Source: Marsupella aquatica
Lineage: Eukaryota; Marchantiophyta
Length of the DNA: 64,000 nt
NCBI GenBank assembly: GCA_973895155.1
Contig: OZ316892.1
Location: 20,336,001 to 20,400,000 of the forward strand
Direction: 5' to 3'
Positions 10,153-21,448 of this stretch are shown one piece after another. A program made the position numbers and the translations under genes. The notes under the pieces were generated by a model, which did not search any database, was not told the DNA's origin, and saw nothing but the letters and a program-made list of their open reading frames with translations. Position 1 is the first letter of the stretch; every line of letters begins with the position of its first letter.

Positions 10153-10494
10153 ATGAGAGAGGGAGAGATTGGGATTTGGGTTCAGCAGGCTACCTATTCC
10201 GCCTTCCCACATTTTCTGGATTTGGGACTCCATCAGATGCCGGGTATAGCGGCATTTCGCATCGCTAGCACGGAAGAGGATATGTTCCGATTTCGGCGAG
10301 ATTTTTGTTTATGTCGGCGTCAAGGAGATGTGGGCGTAGCGGCATGGCATTCGGCACTGGCAGGATTTGTTCCTATCGATCTCAGTGAGAGATGGGTGCG
10401 GCGGCATTTTGAGTCGAAAGGACAATTTCATTGCGAATTCAGAACAGGAAAACCTCAGATTTCATTCAGAATTGGTGCTTGTCAGTCTCAATGA
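10153..10494 (+). CDS. Short hypothetical frame, unknown
   Basis: An ATG-initiated 113-residue frame follows a TATA-like box by about 190 bp. The protein is mixed in composition (MREGEIGIWVQQ at the start, RIGACQSQ at the end), with no signal peptide, domain or repeat I recognise. It could be a small gene, a first exon, or chance. Nothing downstream continues it convincingly; the MAPKKK fragment begins 100 bp later in another frame. Confidence 0.2.
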   Translation: MREGEIGIWVQQATYSAFPHFLDLGLHQMPGIAAFRIASTEEDMFRFRRDFCLCRRQGDVGVAAWHSALAGFVPIDLSERWVRRHFESKGQFHCEFRTGKPQISFRIGACQSQ

Positions 10495-10593
10495 GATCTG
10501 AATGTAACTGCATCTTGAGCTAACAGGATAATTGAATCGCAAACACGTACAGAAGTGGGGAGGAGACGAGAGGGGGAGCAACAGAAGTGAGGG

Positions 10594-10799
10594 AGGGATT
10601 GAGGGGACGAGGAACTTTGGTGTCTTGGGAGCGCTAGAATGCTTCAGCCAGACAGTCCGCGGACGATTCGATCGCGGAAGGGGGAGATTATTGGAGCAGG
10701 AGCTTATGGGCGAGTGTGTACATGGGCATGGATCTCGACTCGGGCGAGCTGCTTGCAGTGAAAGAGGTTGAGAGTTTTCAACGCCTTGGGCCTCATTAG
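10594..10799 (+). pseudogene. MAPKKK (ANP/NPK1-type) kinase fragment, frameshifted
   Basis: One frame gives SPRTIRSRKGEIIGAGAYGR then V, the start of a kinase domain with its glycine-rich loop (G-A-G-A-Y-G-R-V). The next frame then gives YMGMDLDSGELLAVKEVESF, containing the ATP-binding Lys of the VAVK motif. The frames are separated by two extra bases (TG) at 10717-10718. The combination is characteristic of ANP/NPK1-type MAPKKKs. The second frame stops at 10797-10799 and no later kinase subdomain follows. I read it as a truncated, frameshifted remnant; a sequencing error at the 2-bp insertion would not restore the rest of the kinase. Confidence 0.65.
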
Positions 10800-11006
10800 A
10801 AATCTTGTGCTGTCTTCTCCTCATACGATTAACTTTGTGAAGGAATGGATAAATGATTTCACAGATAATTGGGTTGTGACAACGAATGAAAACGAACGAA
10901 GGCACTGACGCACGCGCAGTTCACATTGGGCCACTGATACGGATTGAGATACGAGCGAGTTGAGATTGAGATCGGCATTGCAAACAGGACGAGACATCTC
11001 TTTGCG

Positions 11007-12987
11007 ATGAAGGTTCAGGAGATGGGAGTGTTGGGAGTTTTGGTATCGTGCGCACTGCTGCTGCAGCTGCTGGTCCAGTTTAGTGAAGCGCAATGCGGCA
11101 CATCTGCGAACAATACTCTGTGTCAAGACGGGCTGTGCTGTAGTCAGTTCGGGTTCTGCGGGGCCAGCACGGCGTACTGCGGGACTGGATGCCAAAGCCA
11201 ATGTCTCTCGAATACTCCTCCTCCTGCTGCGTCAGTGTTCAGCACGAGCGGGTTGGACAAAGTCCTCAACGAAAGTTTGTTCGAGCTGCTCTGGCCCGAC
11301 CGGAACCGATTCTACCAATACAATTCATGGATTCTCGCCGGCAATGCGTTCCCGATGTTCGGAACGAGAAAAATCAAGGAATGCGCCCTCAGAGAGATCG
11401 CTGCTTTCGCGGCCCACGTCCAACAGGAAACCGCAGGTAAAACAAGGACTCAATCAGTCCGCAGCTTCCTCTATAATTCCAGAAGTCCATGGAAAACACT
11501 CCTCGTCTCGTACAAATTCCTCGATTGCCATATTCATTCTAAGAAACCAATCAACGGGAAAATCCTCAGCTGCGCAGACTATCCTTCGATCACTCAGTTG
11601 ATCGGTGACATGCCTGGAATTTGTCGATGTGCTGCAATCATTCCAATACGTGAATTGTATGTGCTGGAATTCTAAATCCAGCAGTAATTTCGTCCAAGTG
11701 CGTGATTGAGCTGAGTTTGATTCATCAGGTAGACAGGAATGCTGTCAGTTTCAGCGAAACGATGTCGAGAAGTGAATTACTTCGAGGCAAAGAAAAGCAT
11801 CTCGGAAAGTGTCCATCTGCAGCATTCTTGATTACTTAGAAGCGCCATGTGGTTGTCCATCGATTTTCTGTATTCCTTCAATGTATTGGGCTCGACATTA
11901 CATTGCTGAGTTTTGAAATCATGTAAAAGTCCACATTGTCGTTGTTATTTTGCTCAAAGTACTGTGTGCGCATTCGCAGGTCTAGTGTACATCACGGAGA
12001 TCGACAAGTCGGGCAACTATTGCGATCCAACGTCTGTACAGTACCCGTGCGCCAAAAACCGAACTTACTACGGACGAGGCCCAGTGCAACTCAGCTGGTA
12101 CGTCTAGAATTTGATGTTGACATAACAGACACCATTACAATTAACTTCGTAGCCTATCTCACGACCGAGCTATGACAACAGATTGAGGCTGTTCTAGCAC
12201 ACGTAGCAGAGGGAGGCGATATGTAAATCGAGACGGAAATATCTGGATTGGATTCAATTCAGGTCAGGGTTTTCAAACTAAAGTTACGGGTAGGATGAAA
12301 ACAAAGTACTTCAATTCCAGGGAGTCCCTCAATGGACAGGTCTTCAAAACCACACAATCAATTCAAGCATTTGGTCCACCTTAATTAGCGATCAGATTTG
12401 TTGCAGACATAGATTCAGTCATGGGCTTCAGTTTTAGAAAGCAAGGTAGAACTGTACACAATTTCTCGAGTCCTTGAAAGTATTTCCAAATGAGACGAAG
12501 GCCAGAGGTGATTCATAGTCGTTGGTGGGTGATTGGGTTAGTTGCCTACATGTGTACATTTCTGGAATCATGTAAAACTGTTCGTGACTGATTCCTTAGC
12601 TTTGATTGCTTTCGTCTGTGCAGGAATTACAACTATGGAGCTGCGAGTCCTGCGGTGGGGGCTGACATTCTAGCGAGGCCCGATCTCGTGGCCATGGATC
12701 CCGTGTTGGCTTTCAAAACGGCGTTGTGGTTCTGGACAACTCCAAGCGGCAGCATTCCATCAATCCACGACGTCATAACGGGGAAATACGTCCCCACTGC
12801 GCAAGACAAGATGCTCGGCCGTCTCCCCGGGTTTGGTCTGACGATCGACATCATCAATGGCAGACTCGAGTGCGGCAAACCCACTCCTCAAGCTGCGAAC
12901 CGTGTCAAGTACTTTCTCCAGTTTTGCAAGATCTTGGGCGTCGACCCTGGGCCCAATCTCTCGTGTGATACGATGGCCCCGTTTTAG
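11007..12987 (+). CDS. Class I-like GH19 endochitinase with N-terminal hevein domain
   Basis: Secreted endochitinase hydrolysing beta-1,4-GlcNAc polymers, normally in defence or wall turnover. Exons 11007-11436, 11980-12097 and 12624-12987 (GT-AG introns of 543 and 526 bp) give 303 residues. Residues 1-28 are a signal peptide (LLLQLLVQFSEA). Residues 29-66 are a CBM18/hevein domain with all eight Cys (30, 39, 44, 45, 51, 58, 62, 66). The GH19 domain follows from about residue 79. The general-acid Glu lies in QQETAG (E141), and the second catalytic Glu in YITEID (E150). YYGRGPVQLSWNYNYG and FKTALWFW are conserved family motifs. The first intron falls between the ETA and GLVY parts of the active site. 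The C-terminus ends at DTMAPF with no vacuolar extension visible. All key residues are present, so it should be active. Confidence 0.93.
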
Positions 12988-14613
12988 TATTCTCGCTCGA
13001 TTGGAGTCACTCTCCATCCACATTTGCTGATGAGCTCGCCCAAACATACGATCACTGCAGATTCGATCATGATGCTCATTTAGTAAGGTATTGTATTGGA
13101 TTCATTGTCTGGAGGCATGAGTGCTGTTAGTAGTTCCAATCATTCACCTCAACCGATTGTAGTGTCCATTGATGGCGGAATTACATTGATTGACCGAGAA
13201 CTGGATAATAGAAATCTGTGAATTTGTATCATGCGATGTGCGGAGGAGTTCGTCATCTGTGTAATGAAGTGTGGAGAGCATGAGTACAGTAGCTTCCTAT
13301 CATTCACATCAACAGATTGCAACTGGACAAAAGTCTGAGAACTTTGGTTGGCAATGCCATTGAGGGCTGATTGGAAAGATGGAAGGGCCCAGGTGATCAC
13401 TATGGCTTTCGGAGGATCTACCATCTAAAAACGTTTTTGGGGGAGAAGTACATGTTTCAGTGGAGTTTCGTAAGTGTGGGAATCTTGTAAGTTACAATGT
13501 TTGAAATGTTTTTCTCTTTTCCTTGAAAAGCTTTTACTTCAAAGAGACAAAAGGCAAGAAGGCAAAATGGCAAGTGACAATTCAAAGTCCAAAGTGGGGC
13601 CATCTTGTGAAATAAAGTTGATGACCGATCTCATTATTGAATGAACCTAAGAGAAGTCAATTTTGGGGTGATCTGTATCCCAAGGTAGAGTGGTTCAGAA
13701 TATTACATTACAACAGTGTTGATCACCCCATGAGCTGGGACGTTAGAAAACAGCTCCTAAGCTGAGACTACTGTGGGAACTCATGCCTCAAGCTGTGTAT
13801 TGATTTCTAAGAGTCGAACAGGGTACCTTGTTTACTAGAGACCCAGGAAATGAACTTTGTTTTGCAATAAAAGGTGGCACTCTTATTTCCACTCAAGTGG
13901 CATGCAGTAGCCCACAATAGTATTGAGGATTCGATGTGAGTGCATATTTTACTCTTTTTCCTTGTATGCACGTGCACAATGATGCCATCTTCTCAACATA
14001 TTGGTACATGAGAGAATGCTATATATTTTCAAGTATTCTCGACGGTACTCCCCAAGTTCAGGTGTAAGTTTTGCACGTTAAGTTTTTCAAGACGTGTCCA
14101 CAATATCACGGAAAATTGCATACATCGAATTTCATCAGCAGCTAAATTTTTCCAATATGCTTGTGCATTTTTCACATCATGGTACATTTTGTGAGAGCAA
14201 ATGTTTTTGCCCTCTTCCTTGCAAGAGCTCTCTTTGCTTAGCAACTATAAGACTATCGAAAGTGTCTCAGCTAAAGTTGAAACACCTCAGATGTCTTGTA
14301 CTTGTGTTCCTCTGTGCCAGTTCAAGAATGCTTGGGAATTTCTCAAGGAAATAAATTGCTGTTTCCAAGCAAGTCATCCAGTTTTCTAGAGACTATACCG
14401 CTGAATTGTGAGTAGGCGTTGATGATTAGCCAAACAGCAGAATGCTTGAAGATTTCAAGCCTGTCTAAAATCCTCGGTGGCAATGTGTGACAACCTCTGA
14501 AAGATCTAGACGGCCAAAGAGACTAGTGATTTGAAGCTGAGTTGACACTACACTAACTAGATGTATCAGTCAGCCGGGCTTGCAGCCAGGTGCAGATTGG
14601 AAGATCCACCCCT
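12988..14613. other. Gene-free stretch after the chitinase
   Basis: The first few hundred bases are presumably 3' UTR. A degenerate direct repeat of about 55 bp occurs at about 13112-13160 and 13270-13322 (shared core cattcac-tcaac-gattg, preceded by gcatgagt). No protein-like frame is supported. Confidence 0.5.
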
Positions 14614-14963
14614 TGTTAGGATTTACTCTTAGGTCTAGAGTTACGACTGTACCATAGTTAAAGCTAACCTTAGTCGCGGACTTGGTTAGGTTAGTCATGT
14701 TGTGCACACTCTATAACCAAGCGGTGTTTGTTTGGAGAGTGGGAACTCAGACTCATTGTTATGGAGCTAGTTGAGAGATAGAGAGAGCCTGCGTTGTGGC
14801 TTGGATGCTTGGTATGGCCGGTCGGCCTAGAGTGCAATAAAGCTCATGTGTGTTCCCGTGAACGTAGCCTCATGTGGCGGTGAACCACGTATCTCTCTGT
14901 GTCGACTCTTGTGCGTTGGATGGTTCATGGGCTTGCCGTTGCGATTGTCGTCTATGCTCAACA
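14614..14963 (+). mobile_element. Solo LTR (350 bp) with 5-bp TSD
   Basis: The element begins TGTTAGG and ends CTCAACA, that is TG...CA with TGTT/AACA inverted termini. It is bounded on both sides by the identical pentamer CCCCT (14609-14613 and 14964-14968). Inside are a TATA-like ctctataacc (about 14707) and a polyadenylation-like caataaag (about 14836) in the order expected for an LTR. No internal retrotransposon sequence adjoins it, so it is best read as the product of LTR-LTR recombination. A diverged relative in opposite orientation lies at 42470. Confidence 0.88.
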
Positions 14964-15428
14964 CCCCTGCGCAAACATATATAAAATTGTGCAACCATGG
15001 AGTAAGTTGTAACTTTTAGGTGGACCCATCTTTCTGCTATTCAAACTGTGTTCCTATGACAACAGTCGCGTCATAGTGCTTCAGTAGAAGTTCATTACAT
15101 GGATTGCCTATCCATTGCTGTAATGCAAATATGTTCATGTTCAGGAATTAACGGACTCGTTGTTCATTTTTGTGTCCAACAAAGGACTGTTTATTTGTCC
15201 TGTAAATACTCATCTAGATCTCTTGCATCACCCACAATGTTGTCATCATTAGTAAAGCATACATCATCGTCCAAAAGTATCTCGTCTAGGCGGGCGTCTA
15301 GGTTGGTAAAGCTCTCTATAGTTCTATCGGTGAATGGGAACTGGACTGAGTTGGCGCTGCAGGTCAATTTTGGTGTTCTCTACTTGCTCCAAGGTGTTGC
15401 AACGTTGCGTCGCACCTTTGACCACATC

Positions 15429-15761
15429 TATTGAAATATCCACCCCATAGCAAGAGCCTCTCCCTTAGATTTTGCTGTTGAAATATCCACCCCACAATAA
15501 CAACAGTCTCCCTTAGATTTTGCTGCCAATCTTTTTGCACCCAATCTAGTTGTTCTCTAGGACTAAATTAGTCATCATTTAATTAGCTTGTCTTCCATAT
15601 TAGTGGCACTCACTTCCTTTGCTTTTAATGTGTTCCCTATTGAGTCATGTCACAGGCTTTCCCATTGTCATATCTGGTGTAGTGAAACCGCACGTATGTA
15701 CTTAAAGTCCCTTTGTTGAAGCAATTAACAAGGGATTCTAATGATACCCAATTTTTCTACA
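15429..15761 (+). repeat. 5' LTR of the copia element
   Basis: It matches the 3' LTR at 21148-21448. The canonical start tgttgaaatatcc is at 15476, but a diverged 47-bp copy of the LTR head (tattgaaatatcc...gattttgc) precedes it from 15429. The LTR therefore appears to start at 15429 with an internal tandem duplication. It ends ctaca immediately before the primer-binding site. Confidence 0.85.
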
Positions 15762-15773
15762 TGGTATCAGAGC
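15762..15773 (+). other. Copia primer-binding site (initiator tRNA-Met)
   Basis: TGGTATCAGAGC directly follows the 5' LTR. It is complementary to the 3' end of plant initiator tRNA-Met, the usual primer of plant copia elements. Confidence 0.9.
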
Positions 15774-18700
15774 TTAGCTCTGGGGATCCCTCCCCTCCTA
15801 GACTTCCGCTATTCAGACCTCTACTATTGCAATGTCAACCAAGGAACTTGAATTAGCAAAGGTTACCTGCACTGAGGATGAGAAGCTCTCTGGAGGATCA
15901 ACCTATCCCATATGGGCCTTTGAGGTTGAACAAGTGCTCTGCCAACTAGAAGAAGCTATGGGATATTGTGGAGACCACACTAGCTGGCGGGGCAACTTCG
16001 GCATCCACAAATGTGACAACAGGTGCAGAGCAGCAACACTCTGCTACATCATCAGGAGCTTTGACCTCGACAGGATTGACACTAGCATCTGCAGGGAGAA
16101 ATGCAGTTCCTCCTGATATTCAAGAGAAGTATGATAGGCATAATTATTATCATTACATGCTACTTCTTCTGCTTCCATGATACCGCTCATTAAGAAGCTT
16201 CACGATGAACCTCCATCTGTGTTATGGGCAGCCCCCAAGAAGAGATTTCAGGCAACTACTCTCCAGAGAAAAATAGGACTGAAAATAGATCTTTGGCTTC
16301 TTAAATATACTGACTTGTGGCTTCTTAAATATACTTAAGGTGACTCAGAAAGATAGACAAAGTGATTATGGATCTTGGTAGCATAGGCAAAGTGACATCA
16401 GATCTAGAGCTTATTCAGATTGTGTATAGGAATATGCCTGAATCTTGGTCTCAGTTTTTATCATCCTATGCACTGCTGACTGAAGACGATTCAGAAAGGA
16501 CCTTCACCAAGTTTGAAGAAAAACTCCAAGCTGATCGAGTACAAGAGGAGATAGCACCAACTCAGGATTCATGAGCAGTCTCTCATTGTTGTTGCGCCCT
16601 TCAGTCCCAACGAGCAGCTCAAAGGAGCATGAGATGATCAACCCAGAGGAGGGCGCATCAGAGGATGTGGTCACTTTGGGCCTGGCCGATTCAACTACCA
16701 AGCAAGAGGAGCTGACCGCCGCGACGTACACCTACAGCTACTACAACAGATGAGGTCACACATAATCTCAATGCTACATCAAGAATGCCCAATCAGAAAT
16801 CAAGTCCATGAATCTCAATCAGCTCAGAGATCTTTAGCCAAGGATTAGGGATATTAAAGGTCCTAATCCGAAGACCTACCTAGCTGAAGGAGAAGATCAT
16901 GACCACTCTGAGCATAGTGAATCGAGTTCTCCTGCATTCACAGTTGAAGCACTAATGTATGCTTTTGATACTCAATCCTCCAGCAAGGATACCTGGGTTC
17001 TGAACTCCGGTGCATCATCTCACATTAGCAACAATAGAGAAAACTTTTCTCCTGAAGATTAGTAATCAATCATCTGTTACAAATGTGTGACTGCAGCCAA
17101 CAACACAAAAATGCTAGCTACCGGCACAGGTTGTATCAATCTTTCCAGCAATAAAACTATCTTTGACATTTTGTATGTGTCGAGTGTCACTCGTAACCTG
17201 CTTTCAATAGGAAAATTAGCTGATCAAGGTCACACAGTGCTAAATTTAATTCCAAACACTATTACGTATTTGACAGCAAGAGTCCTCACAGACTCCATTT
17301 CTTAGGCACTCGCAATCCAGAGAATACAATAGGCTATATCAAATTCTTTGGAATGTAGCTTCTTGCTGGTAGTTAGCATTGCACAAACAAATACTACTAA
17401 TCTCATTTAGGGCTCATTTTGACTTGTCACTTAGTTGAAATAGTCAAACTTTCCCGTCATCAACTATGGTGAAGGCGCCTAGGCCACTCTAGTCATCAAT
17501 GACTTAACTCTATGACCAGAAATCATCTGATCACAGGTGTGCATCGGTTCTTCCAATTAGCAACAAAATATGCGAGACTTGTGTCCAAGCCAAGCAGACC
17601 AGGAACAAGATTCCAAAGGCTACTCTTACTTGAACTACCAGGCCTCTCCAACTAGTTCATGCCTACTTATGCACCCCACTTCCAACACCGTCACTCACAA
17701 GCTCACAATACATCATGACTCTCACTGATGATTTTTCCAGGTATACTTGGACATACTTTCTCAAGCATAAAAGTGAGGCATTCAAACACTTCAAGTCATT
17801 CAAACATATGTACTCGCATATGTAGAGTAAACAATTCTCTATCTACTTCTATCTCATGCTTGCGGAGTGACAAGAGGAGGAGAGGTCCTCTTAGATGAGT
17901 TCCTTAACTTCTGCAAATCTCAAGGCATTGACAGGCAACATACTACTGCTCGAACTCCTCACCAGAATGGAGTCGTTGAGCGAAAAAATCATACCTTGAT
18001 TGAGATGGTACCCAGTCTTACATTCAATTAGTGCAGACTTCTTGAATGTTGTCTTTTGGGAAGAAATGGTTAAAATTGGAAACCATATTAACAATAAGTG
18101 CACCACCCGGGCTCTAAACTTGTGCACCCCATCTTCAGTCTCACAGGCGTCAAGCCTGATGTGAGTCATTTGTATCATTGGCAGTCAGGCATATGCCCAC
18201 GTACCTAGAACAAAGGCACAAACTCCAATCTAAAACTATTCAAAGAGTTTTGATTGGATATGATGATCAAAGCAAGGCTTATCGTTGCTTTGATCCTACG
18301 TCTAATTGCATCCTAATAACTTGGGATGTTGTTATAGATGAGTCAATGAATCATTGGTGACTTTTCTGCAAATCATGTCACTCCTTCTATGACCATCTTA
18401 GATATGTTCCCTCAAGATGACCTTGCTGCAAATCAACCCGAGGACTTATTAGGACAGTTGCCACCATCATCTGATCCACAAACAACTTCCTTCTGATACT
18501 TACAAGGACCTTAAGGAGTTGTTACCAACACATTTGACACATACTCTATCCGATACTGTTGTTGAGGAGCTGCCTCGACAAACTGGATTTTGTCCACCTC
18601 AACCACGAATCATTTGGACCAACACATTCATTGGAGCCAACTCGCTCATCAACTCAATTACATTCTCACCCCTACAAGCGCGTTGATTTCTACAGTCATC

Positions 18701-21147
18701 TTGTCTCCGACACAATATTCTTAGCAAGCACAAGCAATGATATTTGCGTGGATGAAGCCCTTACTGACCCGTATTGGTACTCTGCAATAGCTTCTAAGAT
18801 GGACTCCCATGATCAGAATTAAACTTGGGATCTAGTTCCACTACCACCCGGGGAAAAAGCTCTCTCTACCAAGTGGCCGGGTGTTGAGGGAAAAGGTGGA
18901 CCACATTGGCAGCACAAAATTCAAAGCTTGAGTTGCTGCTAGGGGGAATGAGCAATATGAAGGACTTGACTACAATGAGACTTTCGCCCCTCATTGTTCA
19001 ATGGTCCACAGTTAAGGATCATGGTAGCCATTGTTGTTGCACTCGGTTTGCAAATTTTGTATATGGACATCGTCACTACCTTTCTCAACGGCAAGCTCAA
19101 AGAGCTAATATTCATGCTGCAACCCCCAAGGTTCCTATCCCTTGGACAAGAGCATCTTGCCTAGTACAATATTCATGCTGCAACCCCCTAGGTTCCTATC
19201 CCCTGGACAAGAGCATCTTGTCTGCAGACTTTGATGATCTATCTATGGTCTCAAGCAATTAAAGCTCCCATAACTGGTATGACAAAATCAACAGCTTCCT
19301 TCAATCTATTGGCTGCCAACAAAGTCAACTAGATCCTAATCTCTACTTTATACAACAAGCTAGGCACAGATCTGGATGGTATTCATTCTTTTGTTCGTCG
19401 ATGACTTACTTATTACTGGCAACAGCTCTTCTCTCATTGACTCTATCAAAAACCAGCTTCAGGCCAAGTACGAGATGAAGGACTTGGGGCCCATTTGTTG
19501 ATATCTTGGCGTTGATTTCCTAATCCGGTTCTTAACCTCTTCTACCTGCATATTACTACACCAAGCACCTTATTCTCAAACAATTGTCTCAGACTATGGA
19601 ATGCGAGGGTCTCGACTTGTTCATACTCCCCTTCTTGAGGGACTCACTCTCTTAGCAGAGATTGGAACCAAAAACGTGGACTCCACCTCTTATTCCAAGT
19701 TAATGGGATTTTTTTTTATTTGTAAGTCTTGTCAGTTGCTTCATGGCTCACCCACAACAGCTTCATCTTGAATCAACAATGCATATTGTTAGAAACCACA
19801 ATTGACCTTGGCATCTTCTTTCCACACAATACATCTTTGCTTTGCTTCGGCTTCACTGACTCCGACAGGGGAAATGCCTGTCCAGATACTCGACTTTCCA
19901 CTAGTGGTTACCTGTATACTCTGTATTTCTGGCGCACCTATTTTGTGGAGCTCTAAATGGCAACCCACTGTTTTGTGCTCCTCCATAGAAGCTGAATACA
20001 AGGCTCTGTTTGACCGCACTCAAACGACTAATGGAAGAACTTTGCACCAGTTCTCTTCCAACAGCAAAAATTCATTGTTCCAATTTTGAGATCCAATCCG
20101 ACATCACAGCAAACGAGGCTCCTACTCTTCAGGACTTACATATTCATTGCAATAACATTAGTGCACTCAAGCTTGCCAAGAATCCTGTGTTTCATGCAAG
20201 AACAAAGCATCTTGAAATCCACCATCATTTTGTTAGAGAGAGAGAGAGTAATAGGAAGAGTGTCAATACATCACGTCTCATTAGAAGACCAATTAGCCAA
20301 CATCTTCACCAAGGTACTACTGAGAACAAAAGTCAAGTATCACAGACACTCAATAGGACTAAATTCAATTTCCCAAATAGAGCACATTGAAACAACTTAC
20401 TCATTTATCCATAATCCCGTCCATAATTATTTTACATCATCGGAGGCTAACTTTGAACCTCAAAAACCCAGTAGACTAGATTACTCAAGATGACCTCTAG
20501 CTGTCTCCTGGGCTAGGTACATTGTTGCTTCTCTCCTAGTTTAAAGGACTTATGTCTATTCCCTCTAAAACCTGCTACAATCTAGAGGCTCAACCTCCTC
20601 CCATGATGTAAAGATCCCCATCCATCAACCTCGTGCTATAGCATAGTACTTACAAGGAGGATGATTGAAGGCAAACTGCAGCACCAAAGGATACCAGATC
20701 TACTCACGATAGAAGGCCTTGGACGCCCAATCTTTGGTTCAGCTCTCGGTTCTGCTACTGGCACCATCCCAGTAGAAATTTCTCCTGACACAAAATGTCT
20801 TCTCTCTTTTGGGAAACCATTGAAGGGTCTTGCGAGGGACCAGCCTCCTCTCTTCTCAAAGAGCCATCCAGTCATGTCCACTGCTCTTCTCTCATCTAGT
20901 GGGACTTTGCCTTGACTCAGCAAATCATGCAAATATTGCATCACTGCTGTCATGAATCCCATCAAGGGCAGAGAGAGATGGATCACCAAGTCACGCAAAA
21001 TTCCAACTTGATGAGCCATCAACATACACCGCACTCAAAATATGCAAGGTTTAGTTTGATCAGGATTGGGAATTCAGTGCACTTGCATAGACTGTTGTAT
21101 AAGAACGTTTGCTGATTCTATGGTCAAAATCCAAGGTCGAGAGGAGA

Positions 21148-21448
21148 TGTTGAAATATCCATCCCACAACAACAACCTGTGAAGCGTTTGTCTTTTCTCC
21201 CTTAGATTTTGCTGCCAATTTAGCTATTCTCTAGGACTAAATTAGCCATCATTTAATTAGCTTGTCTTTCATATTAGTGGCTGGCACTCATGTTCTTTGT
21301 GTTTACTTTTTGTGTGTTCCATATTGAGTCACGTCACAGGCTTCCCCGTTGTCGTGTCCGGTCTAGTGTCACCTCACCTATGTATTTAACATCCTTTTGT
21401 TGAAGCAAATAACAAGGGATTATAATCATACCCAATTTTTCTAAAACA
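21148..21448 (+). repeat. 3' LTR of the copia element
   Basis: It starts tgttgaaatatcc after a purine-rich tract (gagaggaga) and ends ctaaaaca. Many substitutions and small indels separate it from the 5' LTR, so the insertion is old. Confidence 0.88.

Larger units (their letters stand above)
15429..21448 (+). mobile_element. Decayed full-length Ty1/copia LTR retrotransposon
   Basis: LTRs flank a dead internal region in copia order. Gag-like fragments lie at 15832-16116 and 16362-16574. The protease motif (VLNSGASSHIS) is at about 16990. Integrase core pieces (DDFSRYTWTYF near 17730; TTARTPHQNGVVER near 17940) and the post-integrase segment (IQRVLIGYDDQSKAYRCFDP, 18178-18360) follow. Reverse-transcriptase pieces (DPYWYSAIASKM near 18765) and RNase H (LWSSKWQPTVLCSSIEAEY near 19940; LAKNPVFHARTKHLEIHHHF near 20170) complete it. 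Many stops and frameshifts separate them. Internal tandem duplications occur at about 16292-16343 and of 61 bp at 19108-19229. The flanks acatc (before 15429) and acttc (after 21448) differ at one position and may be the decayed TSD. Confidence 0.92.
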
